Part shown: one piece after another, positions 32,660-45,600 of the stretch
Numbering within the stretch: position 1 is the first letter of the stretch
Layout: every line of letters begins with the position of its first letter
Assembly: GCA_015680685.1 (NCBI GenBank)
Contig: MNCI01016124.1
Location: forward strand, 1-64,000
Length of the DNA stretch: 64,000 nucleotides
Direction: 5' to 3'
Source of the DNA: Gnetum montanum
Taxonomy: Eukaryota > Streptophyta > Gnetopsida > Gnetales > Gnetaceae
Made by a program: the position numbers and the translations under genes
Notes under the pieces: model-generated
The model's database searches: none
The model's input: only the letters and a program-made list of their open reading frames with translations
Told to the model about the DNA's origin: nothing

Positions 32660-35600
32660 CATGCATCCATGCTAGGGATGCTATTCCCAATGTGGATACA
32701 TGCCTTAGATAGCCCAAAACCACTAAAACATAACCCTCTTGCCTTTTTTAGCAGTGAAAACCTACCTTTTTTCTAAGCTACCTAGGTTCTAATTCTAGGA
32801 AGTTAGACATGAACAAATTGAACAAATTGAGTTCCCATGCTGGGGCCAACACTACCTAGCATGGAATAAAATGGAATCACACTTATTCCTACTCCCCAAC
32901 ACCCATCTAGCTCAGGTTTGATCTTCGAGGTAGGTCCACATGACCTAGAACCCCTCCAAGCACACCCAACAAACCTAGTTGAAACTTTGGATTTGGTAGT
33001 TCCATGCTAGGAGAAGCTTCATCCATAGTGATCATAGTATCCCAAGCATGGATAGGGTGGGGAAATCCAAAAATGAGCTAAATTCATTGCATAATGGCCT
33101 TTTCTCATAGTTCGATGACCCCTAAACCTTGCTAGAACACTGAGGAGCTTCCAGAGAGCTCAAAAATGGGAAAATATGGTATAAAACTGGCAACCCCTCT
33201 CATCCATGCTAGGAAAATCATGTCCAACATGGAATAAAAGGAGGAGACTATATGATAAACTTAGGAATCTCCAAACTACTAGATCTTGTCACCCAGTACT
33301 AAGCATCAACTTTGATAACCCCAAAGGTTGACATGCATGATTAATTAAGTTCAAAATGACCTAGATCTAACTTTCATGGTTTCTCCATGATGGGGGAGGC
33401 CTCTTCCATTATAAGCATTCCTATCCCAATGCAAATGGAAGGGGGGAAGCCAAAACTATTAAAATTGATGTGTAGTTTAACTTTTGAAACCCCATCATTT
33501 CAAAAGCCATCAAACTTCCAGAAGTGATCACAAATGATAAAAAATAATTTTCTCCCATCTTCCACATTGAGCATGGAAAAAAGTGGAGAACATCAAAAAT
33601 CATCATACACACCTTGAAACAACCAAAATTTGACACTATACAGTAGCTCTCAACTCCAACAACCCATGAGGCTAACATGCATGGTTGATTGAGTGTCGAT
33701 CTAGTGTAAATATGACTTTCTTAGTTCTTCCACATTGGGGAAGACCTCCTCCATGCTAAGCATAGTATTACCAGTGTGGATGAATGGGGGGAAGCCAAAA
33801 TTATTGGATTTTGCATGTAATTTACCTTTCCAAAAATAACCCAACCCTTCTAGAAGCCAACAAGCTTCCAAAAGTCACCTAAAATGACCAAAAACTACCT
33901 TCTCTTGGTTCTCCATGCTTAGCATCCTACCCTTAGTGTGAATGGATGGGGAAGCCTGGAAACCCTATAGATGCCTTTGAAACAACTAGATTTTTACCTT
34001 AGGCATTGATAGCCAACACCAAAAACACTATAAACACTCATGCATAGCCAAAATTAACTATAAGTTATCAAAAAATCATTTTCCCTATTCTTCCATGCTA
34101 AGAATGGAAACCCCAGCATGGAAAGTGGGGAAAGATTAAAAATTTCCTAATAACCATTGAAATAACCAAAATTTGACATTGGATATTAATAATCGACACT
34201 AGCTACCTTAGAAGCCTGCATGCATAGCTAGAAATGACAGAAAATGGAAAAAATAAAGGTCCATTAGTTCTTCCATGTTGAGAGCCAAGAGAGGGTAAAA
34301 CTTTGAGGGAACTCCAAAAAGCCTCAAATACCTTAAACTAATTCCAGAAAGCCCCATGTGTGCTCTAGGACTCTATCTATTCACCCTAAGACCCTCAAAC
34401 CTATCAAAATTGACCATGAAAAGTTAAAAATCCTTTCCCCTTAATTTTCCATGCTAAGCATAGTATCCCCAACATGGAAGAAGGGGGTAATACTAAAAAA
34501 CCACTTAAAACCCCTTGAAATGATCAAATTTTTACATTAAGTACCAACAATAAACACTAGCAACCTTGAAGACCTACATGCATGACCAGAAACAATAGAA
34601 AATGGCAAGAACCAAGGTCCCTAAGTTCTTCCATGCTAGCCAATGTGGAAGAAAGGGGAAAATTTTTTGAGACTTCAAAATGATCTTTAAACACCTCAAA
34701 CAAGTAAAATACAACCTTACATAAGTCCTAGGACTAGTTTCACATCTTCCTGAGCCCTCGAACCTTGCAAAAGTGACCATAAATCATCAAAAAGTTGCTC
34801 CCCCCAATCTTCCATGCTAAGCATACTATCCCTTGCATGGAAAAGAGGGGGAAGCTAGAGAACCTCCAAGCTAATTGATTTTGGCCCTAAACCCTAGTCC
34901 TCGACCTTGGCAACTCTAGAAGCATACATGCACAGTCAATTGAAGTCAAAATGGCCAAAATTTGAAATGTATGATTCTTCCATGCTAGGGATCTTCCTCC
35001 ATGCTACCTAGCATGGAAACTAATGGGGGCTTATTTGTAACCCATAAATACTTCAAAACAACATCAAATGACCTTGGATGCACTCTAGAACCCTAACAAC
35101 ATCCTCTAGAGCCTTCAAACCTTAGAAAACTAAACCAAAATGGCCAAAAAATGATTCTCCCAAGTATTTCATGCCAAGCTCTCTAGCCCTAGCATGGAAA
35201 AATGGGGAAAGTCTAAAAAATGCTTAAGAATGCTAAAAACTACCAAATTTTGACGTGAAACCCTAATTTTTGTTCCTAACAACTTCAGGGGCTAACATGC
35301 ACAATCAATTATAATAAAAATTGGCCTAGATCTAAGATTCTTGCTTCATCCAAACTAGAAAAGGTTCCTTTCACACTGGGAAGTGTGAAAATAAAGGGAG
35401 AAAGCTACTTTTCCACTTTTATTGGCAAGAAGACACTCCTAGAAACCAAAAATATACACTGGAGAAGCCCAAGACCTCATAGCCTTAAGATCTTGCTCAT
35501 TTGATCTTATTTTAACCTCTAAAATATACTCCCAAAAATATTCCATGCTAGAGAAACTTCCCTAGCATGGAAATAGGGGGAAAGACCTTAGATACCCAGA

Positions 35601-36170
35601 AATAGCCTTCAAATATGTCCAAAATTAGCTAAAACCTTGCAAAATCATGATCCACAACCCTAGGGGCCTAGAAACCTAGTCGATGTGCTCCAAGACTACC
35701 TTGAACTCATGCAACAAGTGTCCCCCCCATTCTTCCACACTAGGGATACTATGCTCAGTGTGGAAGAAGAGGGGAAAGCCATTTCAACATGTTTTAATAC
35801 CCAAAATTGACTCAAACTACCTCAAAACAAAGTTGGAGATGCATACCTTCTAGATCTAAGCTCTATCTATCATTTTGAACTTTTTTTTATCTTGTTTTTA
35901 TCTATATTTTGGTTTTCCACACTAATCCCCCTCTCTTCCATGCTGGCTAGCATGGAAATAGTTGGGGAAGCCTTCAAAACCTACCATTTTCCTTTACAAG
36001 CCTTCAAAGTACCCAATTTTGATAGATCTAGTCCGACACTACCTTAGAAAGGACCTAGAACCTTAATTTTGGATATCTAGATGCCCTAAAGCCTATTTTC
36101 TATATTCTTCACATTGAGGGTCTCTTTTTCCATTCTAGCCAGTGTGAAAACAAGGGGGCCCATCATGGAA
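32660..36170. repeat. Tandem array, about 180-bp period, with hairpin in most units
   Basis: About nineteen diverged units. Each is marked by the left arm TTCCATGCT, a variable loop, the right arm AGCATGGAA, and then a purine run such as GAAGGGGGAAGCC. Marker positions include about 32665, 33003, 33200, 33385, 33545, 33730, 33910, 34095, 34270, 34448, 34625, 34810, 34977, 35165, 35345, 35538, 35730, 35935 and 36105. Spacing is mostly 167-205 bp. Between markers the units share phrases such as CAAATTTTGAC and AACATGCATG. Where one arm mutates (TTCCACACT at 35730), the other often carries the matching change (AGTGTGGAA). The array lies between the unknown gene and pol of element C. Confidence 0.8.
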
Positions 36171-36275
36171 GCTTCAAAACTCTTAATTTTCATGTTCAAA
36201 CAGCCTAGAAATAGCCCTTACTAATGCCCAAACTTTCTCAACAACCTTGTGCCCTTAAAACATGGTCTAATAAGG

Positions 36276-37040
36276 CCTAAAACTAGCAAAATATAACCAT
36301 GTTTCATCTATATTAGCCAAGTTCCATCATATGCAGCCTGTTGTGTTTAATTTAGTCTTATTACATAATGTTTTGACTTGTTTTGCATGGTTGACCTTAT
36401 TAGACTTCTATGGCCTTTATATAGCCTTGAGTATTATTTATTTGTCTTATGTTAGCCTTATTTGCCTTTTTTTAGCTTTTTATTGGTATTAGACAATGGA
36501 TTTTGACCTTCCCTAACCATTGTTTGACACCATGTGGCCATGGCCCACTATTACATAATTGGTAGCATTATGGCCTGCTATGGCCTTAAACTGGCATTAT
36601 CTACTGCTATGGCCTTAAACTGGCATTATGGCTTACTAAGGCTTAAAACTAGTAAAACATAACCTTGTTTGATCTATATTGATCAAATTTGATCATATGT
36701 AGCTTGTGTTTCTTTATTTGGCCTTATTTTGTGGTGTTTCACTTGTTTTTTGACCTTATGTTATATTATTTGCCTTAATTGACTTTCTTATGGCCTTTAC
36801 ATGACCTTATGTTTTTTTATTTACTTTATTATGGCCTTATTTGTCTTTTTTTGGCCTTTTATTACTATGAAATAGTGGGGTTTGACCTTCCCTAACCAAT
36901 GTCTAACACCATGTGACCATGGCTCACTATGGCCTTAAACTGATATCATGGCCTGCCAAGGCCTAAAACTAGTAGAACCATAACACTTTTTGATCATTTG
37001 TAGCCTTATTATTCATATTTTCCTTTATTCAACCTTTATT
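36276..37040. repeat. Tandem duplication of about 350 bp directly upstream of pol
   Basis: AAAACTAGCAAAATATAACC at about 36278 recurs as AAAACTAGTAAAACATAACC at about 36645 and, in part, as AAAACTAGTAGAACCATAAC at about 36964. Each full unit ends TTTGACCTTCCCTAACCA...ACACCATG followed by GGCC-type motifs (ATGGCCTTAAACTGGCATTA). This links the GGCC motif to the region before pol as well as to the gag-protease ends. Confidence 0.72.
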
Positions 37041-37179
37041 TGACACTTTATTATACTCTTTTTGCTTGTGTTACAACCTTGAATAACATTGTTTGCACTA
37101 GAATGTCATATGATTCCATAGCATTTTAACATTATTTATACTCCTTAATATTCTTTTGGTTGATGTGTAGGATTACAAC

Positions 37180-40071
37180 ATGAATACCTGGAAGAAAATC
37201 AATCTACCTTTGTGCCTACATGGACCCTATGGTGATGTTAAGTAGTTTATCAACCTTGATTGCCTAGATCTTGAGCTTGAGGATCTTGTTGATCATATAG
37301 CCTTAATAGAGAAACCTCTAAAATGGCCTAAAAACCTAGTCAAAAACATTGACTTAGAGGTAGGTGACATAATCAAAGACTTTTTGATTGAGGTTCCTAT
37401 CACAATGCATAGTGGTAAAAAAAAGCCTATCAACTAACTTCCTCACTAGAAACTTAACAAGCCCAAGAAATTACCAAAGTCTTACAAAGCAACATTAAGA
37501 CTTTTTCCTAGTCGTATGAAGATATGCTAGGCCTAGACCCACATTTAGTCTAGCACAACATCATACTAGATCCTAGCATTAAACTAGTTAAGCAAAAAGT
37601 ATGCAAAATTACAACCAATTTGGCCTTGGCTAGTTTCAACCAAGCTAGTTTCATTAAAGCTATTGACCACACAACATGGGTGTCTAACATAGTGGTAGTC
37701 CCTAAGAAAAATGGGAATATCCATATTTGTATTGATTTCAAGACTTAAATAAAGCAGCTATCAATCATGACTTTCCTTTGCCTAGTATTAATCAACTTAT
37801 TGATACAACAACCAAACATGCCTTATTATCCTTTATGGATGGGTTCTTAAGGTACAATCAGATTAGGATCAACCTAGAGCATTAACTTAGCATGACCTTC
37901 ATGACCCCTTGGGGTATCTTCTACTCTATTATTATGCCTTTTGACCTTAAAAATGCAAGAGTAACCTATTAATGAGTCATGACCTATATCTTTAGTGATT
38001 ACATGCTAATTTTAGTCAACAATTACATAAATGATATAGCCATTAAGTCCAAAGTTGCCAATAACCATGCTAATGACCTAGATCTTGTACTTAAATGATG
38101 CCTCAAGTACAAGCTTAGGCTTATCCCTAAGAAATTCATCTTTGGTGTTAAGACTAATAATATGCTTATCTTTTTTATGTCTAAAGTAGGGATACATGTT
38201 GATCATAATAAGGTTAAGGACATATCCAAACTAGAAGTGCCTACTAACCTTAAAAAGATTCCAAGATTACAAAGTAGATTACAGTTTATTTGTAGGTTCA
38301 TCACTAGGCTTATGGATAAGTTACAACCCATGCAACACTTGCTTAAGAAAGGAGTTCACTATGAGTGGAGAGCTCAATGCCAAGAAGCCTTTAGAAACCT
38401 TAAGTAAGAGTTGGCACAACTACCAATGATTTATCCTCTACAAGAGGTTAAACTAGTTTACATTTACCTTGTCATCTCTAACACATCCATTGCCTTCCTA
38501 CTCTATCAAAAATGTGGTGATGGAGCAAACATTCTTGTATATTAACTTAGTCATGCATTGGTGGCCCATGACACTTGATATTCTAAAGTAGAGAAGTACT
38601 ATCTAGCACTAGTCTTCTCACTAAAGAAGTGGAGATACTATCTCTTTAGAAGCCAAGTCAACATCATTTGCAAAGATAACATAAAGCCATAATGATCAAC
38701 ATTTACTAAAGTAAACATATATTGTAATGGAGAGCCATAACTGCAAAGTTTGACCTTCACTACATTTCTCAATCCTTAACAAAAGGTCAATCTATTACCA
38801 TACAAATCACAGTTTCACTTGTTGGTGACAAAGCAACCATAGATCTCGAATTCCTTGATGAGCATGTTAAAACCATTACCCAAGTTCCTGAAGGTTATGA
38901 AGCAATCATGCACTTTGACAAAGCTTCAACTGCCCATGGGGCCAGTGGCATTGCCATCTTAACATTCTCATCTAGTGAAATCCAACCCTTCACCTATTTT
39001 TTTTGAGCTCCCATGTGCCAACAACATAGTAGAGTATGAGGATTCGATCAAATGAATGATGGTAGCTTGTGACTTAGAAATTAAACGCTTAATGATAAAA
39101 GATGATTCAAAACTTGTAGTTAACAAGGTAATTGAGGTCTATGCATGTAAAGTCAAACACTTACAACCATACTGTGACCTAGGGAGGCAATTGCTATGAT
39201 GGTTTATAGATGTTGATATCTGGCATATACTCTAAAATAAAAATTTCATAGCCAGTGCAATTGTAACATTAGCCCTCGGTGTAATGTTAGATGTGTTTAG
39301 TAAGTTTCCCACTTTAACTATGGACTATGCTATTCTCATCATGGAAAACACTGAGGATACCTTTGTGGCTATCATTCATACTACCCCTATCGAGAAGTGG
39401 TATGATGACATCAAGTTTTACTTTATGCATGGTGAATCCTCATAAGGTCTTACTACTGCTCAAAAGGACATCGTACACAAATGCTCAAAGCAGTACATCA
39501 TTCTAGGTGATAACATATTATGTCAACAATCCTATGATGGCATACTCCTAAGATGCATAGGCAAAATTGAAGCTAGAATAGTCCTAGAGGAGGTTCACAA
39601 GGATGTGTGTGGATGACATATAGGACCTACAGCCATGGTCACTAAGATTAGATGGTTATGCTACTATTGTCCCCATATGAAAAATGATTGCCTACAAAAG
39701 GTTAAGCAGTGTGATACATGCCAACAATATAGTAACCTTATGCATGTATCACCAACTAAGTTTCATTTTACCTAGATAACATGGTTGTTTCAATGATGAG
39801 GTTTGGATATCATTGAAGCAATAACACCTAAGTCTTCCACAGTGCATAGGTGCATAATTACTACAATTGAATACTTTACCAAGTGGGTTGAAGCTATTTC
39901 CCTAAGCAAGACTACATCAAAAGAAGTTTACAAATTCATCCTAGATAACATTGTATCCTATTTTGGCATACCCATTACCATCATTATAGAAAATGGACCA
40001 TAATTTAGTAGCCAAGAAACAAGAGTGTTCTGCCATAACCTAGGCATTAAACATTCTTTCTTATCACCTTA
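37180..40071 (+). pseudogene. Tat-lineage pol (RT, RNase H, second RNase H, integrase), 5' part, element C
   Basis: Order of domains seen: an N-terminal linker (MNTWKKINLPLCLHG); reverse transcriptase with VSNIVVVPKKNGNIHICIDF and, after a frameshift, SFMDGFLRYNQI and MTPWGIFYSIIMPFDLKNA; the connection block QHLLKKGVHYEWRAQCQEAF; RNase H; a second RNase H-like stretch with NNIVEYED (about 39020); the integrase zinc region HKDVCG...CDTCQQ (39593-39725); and the integrase core GLDIIEAITPKSS. A second RNase H before integrase is, from knowledge of the family, typical of Tat elements. Catalytic sites are lost: YVDD is YIND at about 38023, and the second integrase Asp reads ENG. The frame stops at 40071 where element A is inserted, and resumes at 53858. 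Confidence 0.85.
40067..40071. repeat. Candidate target-site duplication of element A, left
   Basis: CCTTA before the LTR compares with CCAAA after the right LTR (53858-53862): three of five match. The flanking integrase frame joins across these points (SP then NYLQTNGQ), so the insertion point is sound even though the duplication has decayed. Confidence 0.45.
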
Positions 40072-40899
40072 TGATGAGTGGTGAGGTACCCCTACACTCA
40101 ACCATACAAATACGAGCATTTCACGCACGATCTGGTTGAACTGCAAGGACTAAGTGCTTATGCACCTTAATGGAACACTTAGGGTTAATCAATTGTTATC
40201 TTCCAAAACTTACTTGTATTGTCACAGTTGTATGGTTAAGTAAGCTTGAGGTATATGATTTTTTATAGCTTTTATCTTTTTAATGTCTTATGCTAATAAG
40301 GGAAGGTAAAGAGAACTAAGTGACTAACTTACATTAACTATTCACTAACTAAGTTCTAATTGTTCCTAACACCAATATCCATTCCCACTTGCCGTACACA
40401 TCCAAAACTAGTGCAACGCTACTAGGATTACCAGACTCTAGTCATTACTAGGTTACCAAGCACTACAAGCATGCTTGAAGCGGTCATACTAAGTGTACTT
40501 AACTAAGGGAGTCAAAGGTTGAGAGAGAGATTAATTAACTAGGAAAACATTAAACATTCAACAATAATTAATTACTAATTAGTTTAATCTGTATGCTGCA
40601 AGGTTTATCATAAAGTTCATCTTTATTGGCATACACAAATGTGTGCTCAGGTACAATTTGCTCAAATAAAGATCCATTCACTCTATGACTCCTACTGCGG
40701 GCACACAGAAATTATTCTAACTTTGAAATGGTAAAACTACAAAAGTTTGGCTAAGGTTCTAAGTCTAACTATCGGGAACAAAGGGCGTTACCTCTTATCT
40801 ATAGAAGATGAGGGAGGACGTGATATTGCATACGCAATATCACATGGTAGATGTGATATCACGAATGCGATATCATGTATGTGATATTGCATCTCATCA
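40072..40899 (-). repeat. 3' LTR of element A (828 bp)
   Basis: Begins TGATGAG and ends CTCATCA on the plus strand, matching the 5' LTR copy split across 46406-46630 and 53269-53857. The left 225 bp align base by base by eye. U3 carries decayed GATATC palindromes (40820-40895) and a TATA-like CTATAGATAAGAGG at about 40795-40808. Confidence 0.88.
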
Positions 40900-40912
40900 T
40901 ACCCCCATGACT
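40900..40912 (-). promoter_or_regulatory. Polypurine tract of element A
   Basis: Minus strand reads TTAGTCATGGGGGTA directly against the LTR. The same phrase precedes the 3' LTR of element B. It would prime plus-strand synthesis. Confidence 0.7.
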
Positions 40913-41794
40913 AAATAAAAACTCATCCTCAAGTTCCTTACAAAATATTGGAAAGGTATGGGATTATTGGCTTGAATGGCAGTAATGGTGAATGGGGTGA
41001 CACATGAATAGATCATCATTACAATACATGGTAATATTAGTGTTCATGACTACAAGAGTGAACACTATACACATTTGACATCTAGCCTTATTTGGCAGCT
41101 GAGAGAGAATAGAGAGAGAAGAAAAGAAGAAGGTATGTTTCTACCAACGCCAAGATTGCGCCTTCCATTGTTCATCTGTAACAGTGCCATCAATCTTGTT
41201 CCTTGCATAACTGTTCCAGCACTAGTCCATCCTAAGTGTTTCCTCTAGATCCAGTCCATTGTTGTATGATTTCCATCTACACACACAACACAGTCTCATA
41301 TTAGTCAGGATAAATAAATCACGATGTAGTTGATACCTTGCCTTAGTGTAAGTTCCATTGGCTAAGTTGTGATATTGCTAATACAGATTCTGGAGATATA
41401 ACATTGGTGACTACCCAAGGTGTAGGGGTTAGGAGAAAATTGAAAAAATTGGACCAAGCAAGACCCCCATGACCAAGAGCGATCCTCCAGTAGCGATAAA
41501 ATGGAAAAAGATAAGGAATAAGAAGATGAAGAGAAACAAACAATGGGAACACTGATAACAGGGATGTCAAAAGTGGGAATGAATAAAAAAAATGTTGATT
41601 GTGGAAATGTTTAAGGGAAAGAAGTTAACTAATGCACCAAATAGAAATGCCAGTGGATCCTCCCCAAAGCAGGCTCATGCCCATTATGCCCTAACAAACC
41701 CACATTTGAAGAGTCCATAGGCTCTGGAAATGTCATTTGGAAGTAAGATTTAAAGTCTTAACCACAAGAATTTACCAAAAAAAAAAACAATGTA
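40913..41794 (-). other. 3' noncoding region of element A
   Basis: Aligns by eye with the B region at about 51450-52460; for example, CCTCCCCAAAGCAGGCTCATG at about 41658 is the complement of the phrase at 51707. No coding signal. Confidence 0.6.
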
Positions 41795-42115
41795 TCAACC
41801 AAAATATAGACTACTAATACAGTTGGTAATGATGTGAAAAATGGAGAAAGAATGATGAAAAGAAGAGAATGGAATGGAATCTGAAGAACAAGGTGGTGTA
41901 CAACCCTTTGTGTATTTATGGTTAATGTGACTTAGTAGATCCCATTCCAAATCTAGCCTTAAACAATCCACATCCAGTAACTTCGCATTAATACACTTGG
42001 CCAATCCATCCATTCGAAGTAATAAGAATGCTTCCGCCAAAGAGTCACCACCATTCTGAGGAAACAAAAAGGGAAAAAGTAGGAAGCAAGAAAGGGCATT
42101 AGTTAGAGGAAACAT
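41795..42115 (-). CDS. Small conserved 3' ORF of element A
   Basis: 106 codons starting MFPLTNALSCF. The middle part, DGLAKCINAKLLDVDCLRLD then LEWDLLSHINHK, has a close counterpart in element B in the same relative place. The reading frame is kept over about 60 codons between the two elements despite many DNA changes. Family unknown. It sits where extra 3' ORFs occur in Athila-lineage elements. Whether it is translated cannot be judged. Confidence 0.45.
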   Translation of the reverse strand: MFPLTNALSCFLLFPFLFPQNGGDSLAEAFLLLRMDGLAKCINAKLLDVDCLRLDLEWDLLSHINHKYTKGCTPPCSSDSIPFSSFHHSFSIFHIITNCISSLYFG

Positions 42116-42618
42116 GTTTGTTTAGTTCCATAACCAGTGCTTGTAGCCCAGATAATTATTTTTTCTAAAGGGTGTGCTTTGAATTCTCACTTTCTTCTTT
42201 TTTTTTTCTTTTTTTGCATGAGAACCACACCATGCAAAGACTTACTATTTTTATTAGCTCAGCTTCCCGATAATGGAGCAATGTCAGAATGGTAAGGAAA
42301 ACTCAAGAAGAAAACATCCAAGCACCTAAGAGAATGTCCAGTACAAATGCATCAAATCTCCTTGAAGTCACACCCTTTTCAATCCTTGAGTCCTTCCTTA
42401 GTTTGAGAAATTCCTAGTCACCAATTCGTTAATAGTTTTATTATTAAGAAAGGGACCGTACAATTCCAAGCCAAGAGAAATCATAGAAATTTATGAATGC
42501 ATGGATGACGTGGACTCATTGCCTGCTATATCAAAAGAACCATACCTTAGTATCAACATTATAACTCTAAGGTAAAAACCAAACATTAGCAATCAATAGA
42601 ATACAATTCATACCACCA
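42116..42618 (-). other. Spacer between protease and 3' ORF, element A
   Basis: Pyrimidine-rich stretches on the plus strand near 42185-42215; otherwise no feature. Corresponds to about 50540-51270 of element B. Confidence 0.4.
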
Positions 42619-45600
42619 TTAGGAGCACTTATTAGGTGACGAACCTAACAAAACAAACAAACACACAAACAAATGGAAAAGTATAAATAATGTTGCAAAA
42701 TAAAAACAAGAAAAGTTAAAGAAATTTGTAAAACAAAAATGTGTAAAAAAAGCTGAAAAAGGAACTAAGGGCCTCAAATGATCAGTAGAGGTGGCCATGT
42801 CCCCCATGATTGAGTTGGAAGGAGGAGATCTAAAATAATGAGCAGGGTTGTCCCTTCTCAGAGGTATTATGTGCACTGGCCATTCTAAGTTCATGGAAGG
42901 GTTTGGCTTGTTGCACATTGAGTAAGAGTCTTTTATTAAGGTTTTTTCTAAATTTTTAGGAATTTCCAACTTCCCCCAATTGATGTTTTCTAGGTTAATG
43001 TTTGGAAGTTGGTGATGATCTTGCTCCAGTGCATCTATGTTTTCGACGTGAGCGCAAGTTATTCCCTCAGTTAGTTCCATGCACATTAGTGAGTTGCTCT
43101 CTTGATTAACTATAAGCTACTGGGTGTCTCTTTGTCATGTGGCTGCTACATACAGGCACTTTTGTAGGGTAAGGTCTTGTGCACACTGATTGTATGCAAG
43201 TAATGCTAAACTTTGCTCAACCCCTGATCTTTGCATGCAATGGCACCCTATATCACTATATGTGATGCATGGAACCTTATTCTTTTTTATCTCTCCAAAA
43301 GTATTCTCCTTAGATATCTCCAGCAAAAGATCACAGATTCCTAGGCATGCATCTACAGTACTTAGCCATGCCCTTCCCATTATTATTGGGAAGTCCCCTT
43401 TATCGTTATTTACTTGTATCACTAGGAAATCAGCTGGGTACGACCACCCACACACAGTGGTAATGATTTCCTCCACTAGTCCCAAGGGAACAGTGATGAA
43501 CTGGTCAACCAACTCTAGGAGAATATTGCTCTTCCTTAATGGAGGTAGGTTCTAGGCTTTGTACATCTCTTGTGATATTAAGTTGACTCCAAAACCTAAG
43601 TCTAGAAGATCTTTACATGGTTCATTTCTAGCAACTTGGAGATAGATTAGAGGGCTTCTAGGATCAGATAATTTTCTAAGAAGGTGGCCCACCTTAATCC
43701 AGTCAGTAACAGCATGTGTTAACATAACCGTATGCATTGAGCTCAGTGTTTAGTTTGAATGGAGCTCTGAAGCCTTATTTGATGAAGAGAAGTTCAGAGG
43801 TTCAACTGCTTGTGGTTGTGAGGGCTTGGTTGGACTGTTGGTTTTGAAGAAAGGTCTTTTCTTCATAAGGTTGTCAAAACCAACTATAGGTTGAGGATTC
43901 ATAGCCATCATGGCAGTGCGTTGCTATTGTTGATTGGGGAGTTCCCCCTACATTGCTAGAGTGGGTGGTAATGGAGCTATCGGTGTGAGAGTTGTGGATG
44001 GATTTGGGGGATGGTATGTTTGTGGGTTATCTCCCCTAGGAGAAGGAGTCCTATACTACTCCCAAGCTTGGTAGTGATGTTGTGGTGTAACGTGACCAAC
44101 AGATTCATGTGGAGAGATTGGATGCTGCACGTAGTAACCATATGGATCTGGTTGTCGGTAGGGGTATTGTTGCCTTGGTGGTGGCATCCCCCATGACTGT
44201 GGGTATTGCCACTATTGATGTTGCTCAATAGGTTGTGGTGGAGTTCCACTTGGATAATCTATTGAAGGTTGGTGGAACTACCTTGCGTTACCTTGGGGAT
44301 AAGGTGACTGTTAGGGTTCTTATTGTTTATTAAGTCATGGGTTGAGTGCATACACCCTAGAATCTTGTAGATGTGAGATCAATGGGCAACATTTCTTAGG
44401 ATGATCATATTGACATATCTCACATCAACCGTCATTATCCATATCTAAATCCACAACCTCTTTGGTGATGGCCATTTTGCCCTTACCCTTGTTATGTGCA
44501 TTGTCCGCTTCTCTCTTTTTCTTTTTATCATGGTCACTACCTTGCTCCCTAGACTCTACAATTTTAAGAATAGTTTCAAACCTACTATCCAGGGATTCCC
44601 ACATTTTATCTACCTTTCCTAATACTTCTATTATTAAATTTTGGAGTGACAAAGTTTTCCTATTCACTATCTCTTTGAGTGGTGACTCTTCTTCCTCTTC
44701 ATAGAATCTCACTCCCCTTTTTTGGAGGGAAGGATCTCGATTGTACTCTTCCACACTTTCTCTCTTTCATATCTCACCTTCTTCTTTGGCTACTTGCTCT
44801 AGAAATCTATGAATTTGATGAGACCTAAGCTTTGATAATCTTCCTTGGGCTTATGTTCCAAGGGTTCTTCTTGTTTCATGCCTAAGCTCATCCATAAGAT
44901 GGCTTAGTTGATCCCGCTATGAATAACCATGGCCAGTGCAACAATGTAATAGTGTGTAATAGCGGCCCATGGCAGCATCTAAGGGTTCATGATTTTCTTG
45001 CTTCCATCCTTGGATTTTCTTTCACAAGTTAGATACTCAGGAGTACATTTGATACTTATCATTGAACAGTTCTGACATTGTACTCCACCTTTGAATGGAT
45101 TCTAATTCTAAGGACTGGTACCAACTTTCAGCTTCTTTCACTAGTGTCCTTGGGAACAACTTCAGTTTTTGCCATTCATTCTCTATGTTTTGCAAGGAAC
45201 ATACATCATGGAATGCTTGCAAATTATTTTGAGAATTAGCATTGTATCTCCCTTCAAATCATGGGATGTTTTTCATGTCTAACCTCTTGATCCTACTATC
45301 CTTTTGGTGCCTTGTGGGAACTCTTACGACCTCCGTTATATCTAACATGCTTCTAGTTGTGAGTAGGGGTTCTTCGTGGTCATCTCATTCATAGTGTCTA
45401 TGGTATCTACACGGTTCCCTACTCTCCCTTCTTATATGCCTTGATTCCTTAGAGTGCCCTCGTCCTCATTCTCGACTATCTCATTCATGTTTTTCACTCT
45501 GTTTTCCTTTATCCTCATGGTTGGTTTCCTTATGATTGCATCTGTAAACTGAAGGAGAGGGTGAATGTGATGATGAAGGTGAAGAAGAAGAAGAACCATC

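Noticed and set aside
32660-36170. CRISPR-like array, because of regular hairpin repeats
   Set aside because: Repeats are diverged throughout the unit, period about 180 bp, no short unique spacers, and the context is a plant retrotransposon.
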